Shown here: positions 10,255 through 20,210 of the stretch, piece by piece
Numbering within the stretch: the stretch's first letter is position 1
How the letters are laid out: the number at the start of each line of letters is the position of its first letter
Assembly: GCF_904849725.1 (NCBI RefSeq)
Contig: NC_058521.1
Span: 142,256,744 to 142,320,743, forward strand
From: Hordeum vulgare subsp. vulgare
Taxonomy: Eukaryota > Streptophyta > Magnoliopsida > Poales > Poaceae
Length of the DNA stretch: 64,000 bases
Direction: 5' to 3'
Notes under the pieces: model-generated
Databases searched by the model: none
What the model saw: the letters and a program-made list of their open reading frames with translations, nothing else
What the model was told of the DNA's origin: nothing
Program-made: the position numbers and the translations under genes

Positions 10255-11270
10255 TCACGTATAGTCATCTTTGGTGCTAAAACCATAGGTAGCCCTCATC
10301 ATAGATTCATAAGGCAATCTTATTTTCATTCTAGGAAAGTGCTCCATGCCCTTCTTTAAAGGAAATTGAAATCTAATATTCGCTTCCTTCATATCGATGA
10401 TAGCACCAATAGTCCTTAGGAAAGGTCTACCAAGAATAATGGGACATGAAGAATTGCAATCTATGTCAAGTACAATTAAATCCATGGGTACATAGTTCTT
10501 ATTTGCAACAATTAGAACATCATCGATCCTTCCCTTCGGTTTCTTGACAGTAGAATCCGCAAGATGCAAATTAAGAGAACACTCTTCAATCTCATGAAGA
10601 CCAAGAATATCACATAAAGACTTTGGAATCGCGGAAACACTAGCACCCAAGTCACACAAAGCATTGCACTCATAGTTTTTGTTCTTGATTTTGATAGTAG
10701 GTTCCCACTCATCATGAAGTTTTCTAGGTATAGAGACTTCTAGTTCGAGCTTCTCTTCAAGAGATTTCATCATAGCATCTACGATATGCGCGGTAAAGGC
10801 TTTGCTTTGGCTATAAGAATGTGGAGAGTTTGCAATGGATTGCATCAAAGAAATGCATTCAAACAAGGAGCAATTATCATAATTGAATTCCTGGAAATCC
10901 AAAGTGGGAGTTTCATTACTACCCAAAATTTTGACTTCTTCTACTCCACTCTCCACACCTTTATCATCAAGATAGGTGGACTCCGAATCATTGGGCGTTT
11001 TTCAACCAAAGTGGATTCATATCCAGCCCCTCCATAAATAGGTTTGACACGCGAAAACAAAGATTCAAGAGGAGACACACGAAGCACTTTAAGATCTTCG
11101 TGATTTGCATCACTAGAACACACCCTTTTAAACCATTCATGCCTAGCGCGAATTTGGGCGGTTCTTTCTTTGCTCTCATTCATGGAGATACGCATAGCTT
11201 TCAAAGTTTCATCCAAGTTGACCTTGGGAGGAGCGCATCTAACTTTCAAAGCATCAATATCACAAGACAT
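10255..11270 (-). pseudogene. Sabrina-like copy 1 protease region
   Basis: Two open stretches, 11270-10941 and 10956-10255, overlap by a frameshift. The second carries the retropepsin signature CDLGASVSAIP and, about 75 residues later, ILGRPFL, the pair typical of Athila-type Gypsy proteases. DLGAS replaces the more usual D(T/S)GA but is common in plant Gypsy elements. The enzyme would cut the gag polyprotein inside virus-like particles. It ends at a stop (10255-10257) with no RT following. Two further stops separate it from gag at 11271-11312. Confidence 0.8.
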
Positions 11271-11312
11271 CCTATCAATGCTCTAAGCCAAATCATCTAT
11301 TTTGAGTAGTTT

Positions 11313-12330
11313 TTACTCTATGGACGCATTGAAAATCTTTTGAGAGTTGATGAACTCTTTGATATTACTCTCTAAATCAGAGGGTAATTTTTTGTGATTT
11401 CCATAAGTGTTGTTGTAGGAATTGCCATAGTTGTTACAGGAGTTACTAGGAAAAGGCCTAGTAACATAGTTTCCTCTAAAAGCATTGTTGTTGCCAAAAT
11501 TGTTCCTACCAACAAAATTCACGTCCAAACTAGCGTTGCTACTCTCAATCAAAGAAGATAGTGGCATGTCATTAGGATCTACGGTAGCGTTTCTACTAGC
11601 AACCAAATTCATCAACTCGTCCATCTTAGCACTAAGCGAGTTAATCTCTTCTATAGCGTGCACCTTTTTGCTAGCAGGTGACCTTTTAGTGTGCCACTGA
11701 GAGTAGTTGGTCATGATATTGTCTAGGAGTTTTGTAGCGTCTCCTAATGTGATTTCCATGAACGTTCCACCCGAGGCGGAGTCCAAGATATTGCGAGAAG
11801 CGAAATTCAAGCCAGCGTAAAAGATTTGTATAATCATCCACAAACTCAAGCCATGAGCGGGACAATTTCTAATCATAAGCTTCATCCTCTCCCAAGATTG
11901 TGCAACGTGTTCTTGATCAAGTTGCTTGAAATTCATGATATCGTTACGTAAGGAGATGATCTTAGCCGGCGGAAAATACTTGGATATGTAAGCATCTTTG
12001 CACTTATCCCAAGAACCGATACTATTTTTAGGTAAAGAAGAAAACCAAGTTTTTGCGCGATCTCGCAACGAGAAAGGAAAAAAGTTTCAACTTAATCACG
12101 TCATTATCCACATCTCTTTTCTTTTGCATATCACGAAGCTCAATGAAGGTATTGAGATGGGATGCGGCATCTTCACTAGGAAGGCCAGAGAATTGCTCTT
12201 TCATAACAAGATTCACCAAAGCTGCGTTGATTTCATACGATTCCGCACTAGTCGCGGGAGAAATCGGAGTACTAATAAAATCATTATTATTAGTGCTCGA
12301 GAAGTCGCAAAGTTTGGTGTTTTCAGCCAT
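11313..12330 (-). pseudogene. Sabrina-like copy 1 gag (capsid)
   Basis: The start MAENTKLCDFSS at 12330 follows a leader next to the PBS. The core matches the retrotransposon gag family: AASHLNTFIELRDM and, after a one-base frameshift near 12060, RDRAKTWFSSLPKNSIGSWD, FKQLDQEHVAQSWERMK and FYAGLN. The C-terminal part is Asn/Tyr-rich (YGNSYNNTYGN), as in Athila gag. It lacks a clear zinc knuckle. The frameshift and the terminal stop mean the copy is not functional as it stands. Confidence 0.8.
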
Positions 12331-12537
12331 GATGACTTCAACAAACAAACAATCACACAAACAAGCAAGAAAACCGGCAAAGGAAAATGGCAAAGGCAAA
12401 AGAAAACAGCGAAGGAGAAAGGCAAATGAAAACGGCAGATGTGAAGTGGGGGAGAGGAAAACGAGAGGCAACTGGCAACAAAAGTAAATGCAAGAGATGA
12501 GTTTGTGAGACCTACTTGGATAGATCTTGATCTCTCC

Positions 12538-12555
12538 TCCCCGGCAACGGCACCA
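12538..12555 (-). other. Primer-binding site of Sabrina-like copy 1
   Basis: In coding sense the site reads TGGTGCCGTTGCCGGGGA, ten bases inside the 5' LTR end. The same kind of PBS is common in Athila-type grass elements and is usually assigned to tRNA-Asp; that tRNA assignment is from memory. Bases 12331-12537 are the untranslated leader before gag. Confidence 0.85.
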
Positions 12556-13309
12556 GAAATACTTCTGATGTTAGATGTGCTTCCCTGGCAACAGCGCCAA
12601 GAATAGTCATGTCGACGGTACCAGGAATCCTTCTGCCGCGGCTACGCCTTAAGGGACTTCCTAGGCAAATATGCAAAGGATTTCCCCCATGGCCTTGGAG
12701 CCTTGCGTTGGTGTGCCCTCGAAGCGGAAAGGGTGATGTAGCACAGCGGTGGTAAGTATTTCCCTCAGTTTGAGAACCAAGGTATCAATCCAGTGGAGGA
12801 GTATAACAAGATCCTGCACAAACACAAAAGCTTGCTCCCAACGCTATGAAGGGGTTGTCAATCCCTTATAGATTGTTTGCCAAGTTAGAACTGAAAGCAA
12901 CAAAGTAACAAAGCAAAGTAAAAGCGGCGGTGTAAACGATGGATGTGAATAGACCCGGGGGGCGTAGTGTTTACTAGTGGCTTCTCTCATGAAAGCAAGT
13001 AGACGGTGGGTGAACAAATTACTGTCGAGCAATTGATAGAACCGCGCAAAGTCGTGACGATATATATGGCAATGATTATATCTATAGGCATCACGTCCAA
13101 AACAAGTAGACCGATACTTTCTGCATCTACTACTATTACTCCACACGTCGACCCCTATCCAGCATGCATCTAGTGTATTAAGTCCAAAAGAACAGAGTAA
13201 CACCTTAAGCAAGATGACATGATGTAGACGGACAATCTCATATCAACTACAGAGCCCATCTTGTTACCCTTGATGGCAACTACTTAATGTGTGCCCTGCT
13301 GCCCCTACT

Positions 13310-13998
13310 GTCACTGGGAAAGGTCACTGGTGGGGTTATAGTCCTAGGGTAGGGTCATAGGCCTGCCCTATAGGTCCAACCCAAGGACTACCCCTCATAA
13401 GGGACAAGGCCCTTAGTCAGTTCCGACTGAACTAAGGAGTTCCCTTCATCCAGTCGGTAACAGATCCTCGTCCATCCAGTCGGAGATTAGCATTCGGAGT
13501 TTATCAAACTAACCGACTGGATTCCCCTCTGTGCATCGTAACCCCCCTGGAGGGAAACGGTCATACGTTTCCATGTGCCTTTATTAGCATTTAAGACGTA
13601 CGTTACCTGTAACGTAAGCATTTATTCGCTACTACTCCACCCCTGTGCACCGAACCGTTGTGGAGGGCAGCGCACTCTATATAAGCCAGCCTCCCCCACT
13701 GGTGTAGGGGTTAGTAACTTATTGTATTCCATATTCCACTCGACAACAAGCTCCCTGAGCACTGAGACGTAGGGCTATTACCTCCACCGCAGAGGGGCCT
13801 GAACTCATACAACCTCGCCGTAGCTAAGGCTCTGCCCATCCTTTCGTACCCTACACTTCTACTGTCAGGCTCATACCCACGACAGTTGGCGCCCACCGTG
13901 GGGCAGGCGTCTAAGCGACTTCCGGCAAGTTTGCGACTACACCATTTCGTCATGTCGTTTGGTGGAGATTCGAGCATGTCGTCACTGGGAAAGGTCAC
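13310..13998. repeat. 18-bp direct repeat bracketing the Tat stub
   Basis: GTCACTGGGAAAGGTCAC occurs at 13310-13327 and 13981-13998. A normal Gypsy TSD is 5 bp; 18 bp argues against integrase-made ends on the right side. The last 5 bp of the left repeat (GTCAC) equal the flank of element 1 at 5993-5997. The unoccupied site is seen in copy 2 LTRs near 38210-38230 and 43440-43460. Confidence 0.9.
13328..13980 (+). mobile_element. 5' stub of a Tat element: LTR, PBS and 77 bp of leader
   Basis: The LTR at 13328-13884 (TGGTGGGGTTATAG...CCACGACA) is a 557-bp relative of 5436-5992. It is followed by GT and the PBS TGGCGCCCACCGTGGGG (13887-13903), then the start of the internal region, and stops abruptly at CATGTC (13980). 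There is no gag or 3' LTR. The piece sits at exactly the same place of the Sabrina LTR as element 1 does in the other LTR, and is bounded on both sides by GTCACTGGGAAAGGTCAC. It is not a normal insertion. Confidence 0.9.
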
Positions 13999-14841
13999 CA
14001 CATGGTAGAACCCAAAACCAAGCACTTCTCCCATTGCAAGAATCGTAGATCTAGTTGGCCAAACAAAACCCAAGACTCGAAGACACTTACAAGGATATCA
14101 AATCATGCATATAAGAAATCAACAAAGACTCAAATATATATCATAGATAATCTGATCACAAATCCACAATTCATTGGATCTCGACAAACACTCCGCCAAA
14201 GAAGATTACATCGGATAGATCTGCATGAAGATCATGGAGAACATTGTATTGAAGATCCAAGAGAGAGAAGAAGCCATCTAGCTACTAACTACGGAACCGT
14301 AGGTCTGAAGTGAACTTCTCACGAGTCATTGGAGGGGCGATGATGATGATGAAGAAGCCCTCCAACTCCAAAGTCCCCTCCGGCAGGGTGCCGGGAAGGG
14401 TCTCCAGATGAGATCTCGCGGAAATGGAAGCTTGCGGTGGCGGAAAAGTATTTTCGAGGCTCCCCTCATTTTTTGCTGTATTTTAGGGAATATATAGGCC
14501 AAAGATCTAGGTCAGGGGGCGGCCAAGGAGGCCACAAGCCCTGACACCGCCGCCTCCCCCTGGTGTAGGAGTGGGCCAGGAGCCCTCCTGGCTTGGCCCA
14601 CAGGCCCCCTGATCTTCTTCCGTTCGGGAAAACATCATTTCGGGGATTTTATTCCGTTTGGACTCCGTTCCAAAATCAGATCTGAAAAGAGCCAAAAACA
14701 CAGAAAAAATAGGAACTGGCACTTGGCACTGAATTAATAAGTTAGGCCCAAAAAGGATATAAAAGGTACATAAAACATCCCAAGATGACAAGATAACAGC
14801 GTGAAACCATCAAAAATTATAGATACGTTTGAGACGTATCA

Positions 14842-15318
14842 CCCCTCCAGCAGGGCACCAGAACGTGCCCCATATGGGATCTTGCGGAGACAGAAGCTTG
14901 CGGCGGCGGAAAAGTATTTTCGTTGATCTCCTTATTTTTTCAGGGATTTTAGGGAATATATAGACGAAAGACCTAGGGCAGGGGAGGCCCAGGGAGCCCA
15001 CAAGCCTGGGAGGTGCCGGCCCCCTGGCCGCGCCATGAGGGCTTGTGGGGTCCCTGCTGACCCTCTGCCTTGGTTCTCAAGTTCCCGATCGTCTTCTGTT
15101 TCGGAAAAACTCTTTTTGGAAGTTTTATTCCGTTTGGACTCCATTTAAAATCCTCCTCTGAAAAGGGTCAAAAACACGGAAAAAACAGGAACTCGCACTT
15201 GGCACTGAGTTAATAAGTTAGTCCCAAAAAAGATATAAAAGGCATACAAAACATTAAAAGTTTGACAAGATAATAGCATGAAACCATCAAAAATTATAGA
15301 TACGTTGGAGACGTATCA
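14842..15318 (-). repeat. Relic of a second Sabrina-type LTR
   Basis: CAGCAGGGCACCAGAACG through GAGACGTATCA at 15318 matches the outer third of the copy 2 LTRs (about 38613-39085), not the LTR of copy 1. It is therefore the remaining right part of an older LTR into which copy 1 inserted. The other part should lie left of the window, ending in CCCCT. Directly to its right the chromovirus leader begins without its own 5' LTR. Confidence 0.8.
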
Positions 15319-15639
15319 CCCGCCTATTAGACCGCGCAGTATGTCGCTTAGTATTAGTGACATAGGAAACTAGGAGTTATTCCCCGAGCGTATGAGTTCA
15401 TGTATCGGTTCAGTGAACCATGAATGTTGTGTAAGCATGTTGGATGCAAGTCGCATTCTGCCTTAGGCAGCTTGTGAGAGACTACATCGCCTGTTTTAAT
15501 CTAATGCATTAGCTCTTTCAAAAACCTTTGGTTTAAAAATTCCGCACTAGCACAGCACCAGACCCCCTCTTTATTAGAGCATCATCCCTCATGATTCCGC
15601 TAGTGTGGCAAAAATTGACCTGTCTACTCCCCTGACAGG
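15319..15639 (+). other. Chromovirus untranslated leader
   Basis: Sequence between the Sabrina LTR relic and the gag ATG; no ORF of note. It matches nothing else in the window. The PBS that should open it is not visible, so the truncation point lies inside the leader. Confidence 0.6.
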
Positions 15640-16830
15640 ATGGAGAATGCTACTCGCAACAGCACCTTCGGCAACCCCGGCTCTGCCTCTACAGGTCAGC
15701 AGCAGGGAACCGGAGGGGAAGCTCAAGCTGGAGATCACCACGAGCAGCAAGACGATGTTCCACCGCCACCGCCTCCTCCCGAAAGCTTGACTATGGCTCA
15801 GTTCCTTCAAGCTCTTCGAGAGGAACGTCAAGCCAACAATGCCGCTATACAGCAGCTGGCTCAAACCTTGGTGAACAACCCATCGCGGAACGGGAATGGC
15901 AATGGTCGCTCTACTCTCTCTGAGTTCATGCGAACTACGCCACCCATATTCACAAAGATGTGAACCATTGGATGCCGATGACTGGATCCGTACTATCGGA
16001 GACCTCCTCGCGCTGGTTAAATGCAATAATGATCATGAGAAGGTCCTCTATGCTTCTCACTGTCTCGGTGGCATAGCCAAAGCTTGGTGGGATGGACTTC
16101 AGATCATGCGCGCCGGGCAAGTCATCACTTGGGCTGTGTTCAAAGATGGATTCCGCGCTGCTCACATTCCTCTGGAATGATGACCATTAAGAAGCGGGAA
16201 TTTCGAGCCTTAAGGCAAGGCAGTGGATCCGTTAAGGAGTACTTGTAGAAGTTCAACCTCCTATCAAGATACGCACCTAAAGACGTCAACACTTAGGCAA
16301 CCAAAGTGGAACGCTTTATGGAAGGACTACATCAGTCACTCTAGTATCAACTGGTTGTTTGTGAATGTCGGACCTTTAGTGATCTGGTTAATAAGGCCCT
16401 TATGTTGGAAGACAAGCGTCGTGCTATGGACGACACCCGTAAGCACAAGCTAATGGGTAGTGGAGGACCGAGTAACCCGAATCCACGCCGATGCCAGTCA
16501 GCTCCAACAAGACCCAATTATCAGCAGCAGCAGTACAAGTATCCAATATTACACCAGAACTATCAGCCTCAGCAGCAAGTCAACACCAAGTCGGCAATCA
16601 ATCCGCCGAACAACAGCGGAGACAAGACCAATCTTCCCGCACAATTTACATGTTTTGGATGTGGAAAAACCGGGCACTATTCCAGACAATTTCCCAATAA
16701 GAAGCCCGGCGCACCACACCCCAATGCGCCAAATCCACGCCAAGGAGCACCAGGCAGGAATCGGGCTCCCCGCAATCAGCAGTATCACAACAAGGGGCGG
16801 ATTAATCATATTTTCGTAGAAGAGGTGCAT
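15640..16830 (+). pseudogene. Chromovirus gag with CCHC-type knuckle
   Basis: MENATRNSTFGNPGSAS opens the frame. It leads through a Pro run and MAQFLQALREERQANNAA to the capsid core DADDWIRTIGDLLALVKCN and AKAWWDGLQIMRAGQVITWAVF. A frameshift near 15955 and stops near 16247, 16293 and 16344 break it. A nucleocapsid knuckle CFGCGKTGHYSRQFP follows (about 16650-16695) in which the last expected Cys is Phe, so zinc binding would be impaired. Upstream of the knuckle is a Gln/Asn/Pro-rich linker. Confidence 0.85.
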
Positions 16831-18179
16831 GCAGACCCGGACTGCATTCTGGGTACGTTCCTTGTCAACTCTACCCCAGCAACAATATTGTTCGACTGTG
16901 GTTCTTCTCATTCTTTTGTTACCCAAGGATTTCTGAAAAATGTGGTTTAAAACCTACCCTGCTTCACGGGCATATGGCAATTCAAACCCCGGGAGCAGTA
17001 CTGAGGACCAACCTACGATGTAGTAAGCTCGAGATAGTTATCAATGGGACAAGCTTCTCAGCGGATCTCATTGTGCTGAAGTCGCAAGGCCTGGAAGTAA
17101 TTCTCGACATGGATTGGTCGATCAAGCATCAAAGCAACTTGGACTGTGCCAACAGGGCCATTACCATGACAAGCGACCAAGGCGTCAATGTCAAGTATGT
17201 CTCCGAGCCAATACCCGCTCGTGTACCACGGGTTAATAGCCTGTCAGAGCTAGAACTCGATCGAGTGCCAATAGTCTGTGAGAAACCGGACGTCTTTCCT
17301 GATGAGCTACCAGGGATGCCTCCTGACCGACACGTCGAGTTCATCATTGAGCTCATGCCCGGATCGAGGCCTGTCTATAAGAAGCCTTACAGGATGGGAT
17401 CTGAAGAGCTAGCGGAGTTGAAGAAGCAGCTCGATGAGCAACTCAGGAAAGGGTTTATTCGTCCGAGTGCGTCACCTTGGAGATCACCTGTTCTCTTCTT
17501 GTCCAAGAAGGATGGAACCATCATACTTTGCGTCGATTACCGTTCTCATAATGAGGTCACGATCAAGAACAAGTATCCACTCCCCAAGATTGAGGACTTG
17601 TTTGATCAGCTAAATGGAGCTAAGGTATTCTCGAAGATCGATCTCCGATCTGGGTATTACCAATTGAAGATCCCACCTGAAGACATACCCAAGACTGCGT
17701 TCGTAACCCGGTACGATCTGTACAAATGCACCGTCATGTCTTTTGGGCTGACTAATGCCCCAACTTACTTCATGTACCTCATGAACAAGGTCATCATGGA
17801 ATACCTGGATAAGTTTGTTGTCGTATTCATTGATGACTTATTAATCTTTTCCAAGTCCGAAGAAGAGCATGAGCAACACTTGAGGTTAGTGTTGGAAAAG
17901 CTTCAGGAGCACCAACTTTATGCCAAGTTCAGCAAGTGCCAATTTTGGCTGAATGAAGTTGGATTCTTGGGTCATACCATGACAGCAAGTGGTTTGGGAA
18001 TTGATACCTCCAATATTACTACGGTAACCAACTGGGAATCGTCAATTAATGTGAAGGAAGTCAGGAGTTTTCTCGGACTCGCGGGATATTACCGCAAGTT
18101 TATAGAAGGATTCTCCCGCATCACAAGACATATGACTCAATTCTTGAAGAAAGGTAAGAAGTTCGAATGGACGCCGTAG
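16831..18179 (+). pseudogene. Chromovirus protease and reverse transcriptase
   Basis: The protease signature is [12 protein letters not shown] (about 16887-16922; DCG in place of the more usual D(S/T)G), followed by a frameshift near 16950. From 16974 an uninterrupted 401-codon frame carries the protease C-terminus and the [19 protein letters not shown], the finger motif [31 protein letters not shown], the palm motif [14 protein letters not shown] and [16 protein letters not shown]. The catalytic FIDD is intact. The stop at 18177-18179 follows WTP, where related elements have a Gln codon. Only this domain is open over its full length. Confidence 0.88.
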
Positions 18180-18752
18180 TGTGAAGCAAGCTTCCAAGAA
18201 TTGAAGAAGAGACTAACTACCGCCCCGGTATTGGCCACTCCAGATATCAGCAAGGACGTTGTGATATATTGTGATGCCTCCAGGACCGGGCTCGGTGGGG
18301 TTCTAATGCAGGATGGCAGAGTTGTGGTGTATCTGTCACGAGAACTGCGTCCGCATGAGGAGAACTATGCCACCCATGATCTCGAATTGGCAGCAGTAGT
18401 GCATGCCCTGAAGACATGGCGATATTACCTTCTGGGGAAGCGATGTGAAATATACACTGACCACAAAAGTCTGAAGTATATCTTCACCCAAAGGGAATTG
18501 AATATGAGGCAACGAAGATGGTTGGAGTTAATCAAAGACTACGACCTCAACATTCAATATCACCCCGGTAAGGCCAATGTAGTGGCTGATGCCTTAAGCC
18601 AGAAGACCAGCACCTTCAACGTCATGCTCAAGGAAAGGCAACCTGCCTTGTATGAGGAATTGGAAAACTTTTGTTTGGAGCCAGTAGAGTCGGGGTTCCT
18701 AGCCAACCTAGAAGCTAAACCGACGTTGGTTGATGATATCAAGGAGGCCTAG
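18180..18752 (+). pseudogene. Chromovirus RNase H
   Basis: [18 protein letters not shown] leads into [18 protein letters not shown] (first catalytic Asp), [19 protein letters not shown] (catalytic Glu), [14 protein letters not shown] (Asp) and [10 protein letters not shown] (last Asp). All acidic positions of the Gypsy RNase H are present. It would remove the RNA strand during reverse transcription. Stops flank it at 18177 and 18750; both are at positions where Gln is expected. Confidence 0.85.
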
Positions 18753-19720
18753 AATGATCATAAGAGCATCGAAGGCATCAAGAAGAAGATTCAAGAAGGC
18801 AAGGCCCCAGGATTCTCGGTGGATGAACAAGGAGTAGTGTGGTTGGGAAACGTATATGCCTACCCAACAAGGCTGAACTCAAGGACTTGATCCTACAGGA
18901 AGCACATGATACACCCTACTCTATTCACCCCGGAGGTACCAAGATGTATCAAGATTTCCGACAAAGATTCTGGTGGCACGGTATGAAGAGGGAAATAGCA
19001 TCTTATGTTGCAAAGTGCGACGTATGCCAATGAGTCAAGGCTGAGCATCAGCGACATGCTGGATTTCTACAACCTCTCCAAGTGCCAGAATGGAAGTGGG
19101 ACAAGATAGGCATGGATTTTATTACCGTCCTACCGAGGTCAAGCAGAGGCCATGACTCTATATGGGTCATTGTCGACCATCTGACCAAGGTGGCCCATTT
19201 CATTCCTATCAACACAACTTATGATGGGAATAAGTTGGCTAGTCTCTATATTGAGCGTATTGTAAGCCTTCACGGAATTCCCAAGGAGATTGTATCTGAC
19301 CAAGGCACGCAGTTCACCTCAAGATTTTGGAAGAAGTTTCAAGAAGCCTTCGGAACCAAGATCTATTTCAGCACCGCTTTCCACCTGCAAACGGGCGGAC
19401 AAACGGAAAGAGTGAATTAGATACTCGAAGATATGCTCCGCGCTTGTGTCTTGGCACATGGTGACAAATGGGAAGACTATCTGCCGTTCGTTGAGTTTTC
19501 ATACAACAACAGCTACCAGTCCAGTCTCTAGATGGCCCCATTTGAAGTGTTGTACGGACGGAAGTGCCGCACCCCGCTCAACTGGTCCGAAACCGGTGAA
19601 GGGCTGATTTTCGGGCCAGAAGTTTTGCACAAGGCATAAGAGAAGCTGCAGCTTGTCCGAGAAAATCTAAAGGGAGCCAAGTCGCGACAAAAGAGCTATG
19701 CGGATTCTCGCTACAGGGAT
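18753..19720 (+). pseudogene. Chromovirus integrase
   Basis: After a one-base frameshift near 18845 the zinc-binding H2C2 module is seen (EAHDTPYSIHPGG ... CDVCQ, 18896-19033). The catalytic core follows, with Asp in KIGMDFITVLP, Asp in IVSDQGTQFTSRF and Glu in HLQTGGQTERVN. Stops occur at about 19031, 19418, 19529 and 19637. In family alignments as I know them these positions are Arg or Gln (QRVKAEHQ, VNQILEDM, SLQMAPFE). The enzyme is dead in this copy. Confidence 0.85.
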
Positions 19721-20167
19721 GTGGAGTTCTTTCCCGGAGACCAGGTACCTCCGTGTCACACCTCTCAACGGAACCAACGTTTCCATGTTAAAGGGAAACT
19801 CGCCCCAAGGTTCATTGGACCTTTTAAGATCACGACAAGGCGTGGAGAAGTTGCTTATCAGTTGGAGCTACACCCGGAACTTTCGGGTGTGCACAACGTG
19901 TTCCATGTGTCGCAACTCCGGAAGTGTCTTAGAGCGCCAAACTGTTCTGATCTTTACAAGGACATTGACCACCAGGCCATTGACCTTCAGCCAGATATCA
20001 CCTACCGCGAGAAGCCGATCCGCATTCTGGAAGAAGCTGAGCGCTGCACCGGAAGCCGCACCATCAAGTATTTCAAGGTTGAGTGGAGCAACCACAACGA
20101 AGCTGAAGAAACATGGGTGCGCGAAGACTATCTCCGGTCTGAGTTTTCGGACCTTTTTAGCACCTAG
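19721..20167 (+). CDS. Chromovirus integrase C-terminus with chromodomain
   Basis: The 148-codon open stretch covers the conserved GKLAPRFIGPFKI and HPELSGVHNVFHVSQLRKCL segment. A chromodomain-like tail follows, RTIKYFKVEWSNHNEAEETW, ending DYLRSEFSDLF. In chromoviruses this domain directs insertion by recognising chromatin marks. The aromatic/Trp pattern (YFKVEW, ETW) is kept. The domain places the element in the Tekay/Del branch rather than CRM, based on its canonical-looking WSN...EETW core; that branch call is moderate. Confidence 0.85.
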   Translation: MEFFPGDQVPPCHTSQRNQRFHVKGKLAPRFIGPFKITTRRGEVAYQLELHPELSGVHNVFHVSQLRKCLRAPNCSDLYKDIDHQAIDLQPDITYREKPIRILEEAERCTGSRTIKYFKVEWSNHNEAEETWVREDYLRSEFSDLFST

Positions 20168-20210
20168 CTTAGGAATCTTGGGGACGAGATTCTTGTAAGG
20201 GAGATAGGTC
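20168..20210 (+). other. Chromovirus polypurine tract
   Basis: GGGGACGAGATTCTTGTAAG and GGGAGATAGG precede the LTR. This spacing and sequence are typical of chromovirus 3' ends in grasses. Confidence 0.7.

Larger units (their letters stand above)
5993..14841 (-). mobile_element. Sabrina-like (Athila-type) Gypsy element, copy 1, gag-protease only
   Basis: On the minus strand the order is 5' LTR (12566-14841, enlarged by a nested Tat piece), PBS (12538-12555), leader, gag, protease, about 3.4 kb of noncoding DNA and the 3' LTR (from 6852 leftward, entered by Tat element 1 at 5992). The LTR outer end reads TGATACGTCTCAAACGTATC in coding sense. No RT, RNase H or integrase similarity is visible between the protease and the 3' LTR, so mobility would depend on enzymes from another element. 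The leftmost part of the 3' LTR and the left TSD lie outside the window. CCCCT at 14842-14846 is the expected right TSD copy. Confidence 0.8.
12566..14841 (-). repeat. 5' LTR of Sabrina-like copy 1, with nested Tat stub
   Basis: The LTR runs from TGATGTTAGATGTG (12566, inner end) to GACGTATCA (14841, outer end). Removing the Tat stub and its 18-bp repeat leaves about 1.6 kb, close to the 1549-1551 bp of copy 2 LTRs. Near its inner end (about 12583-12605) it carries a degenerate second primer-binding site, which in coding sense reads TTGGCGCTGTTGCCAGGGAA. Confidence 0.85.

Noticed and set aside
19698..20198. 166-codon ORF over the chromodomain
   Set aside because: Alternate frame of the integrase C-terminus at 19721-20167, which carries the recognisable motifs.
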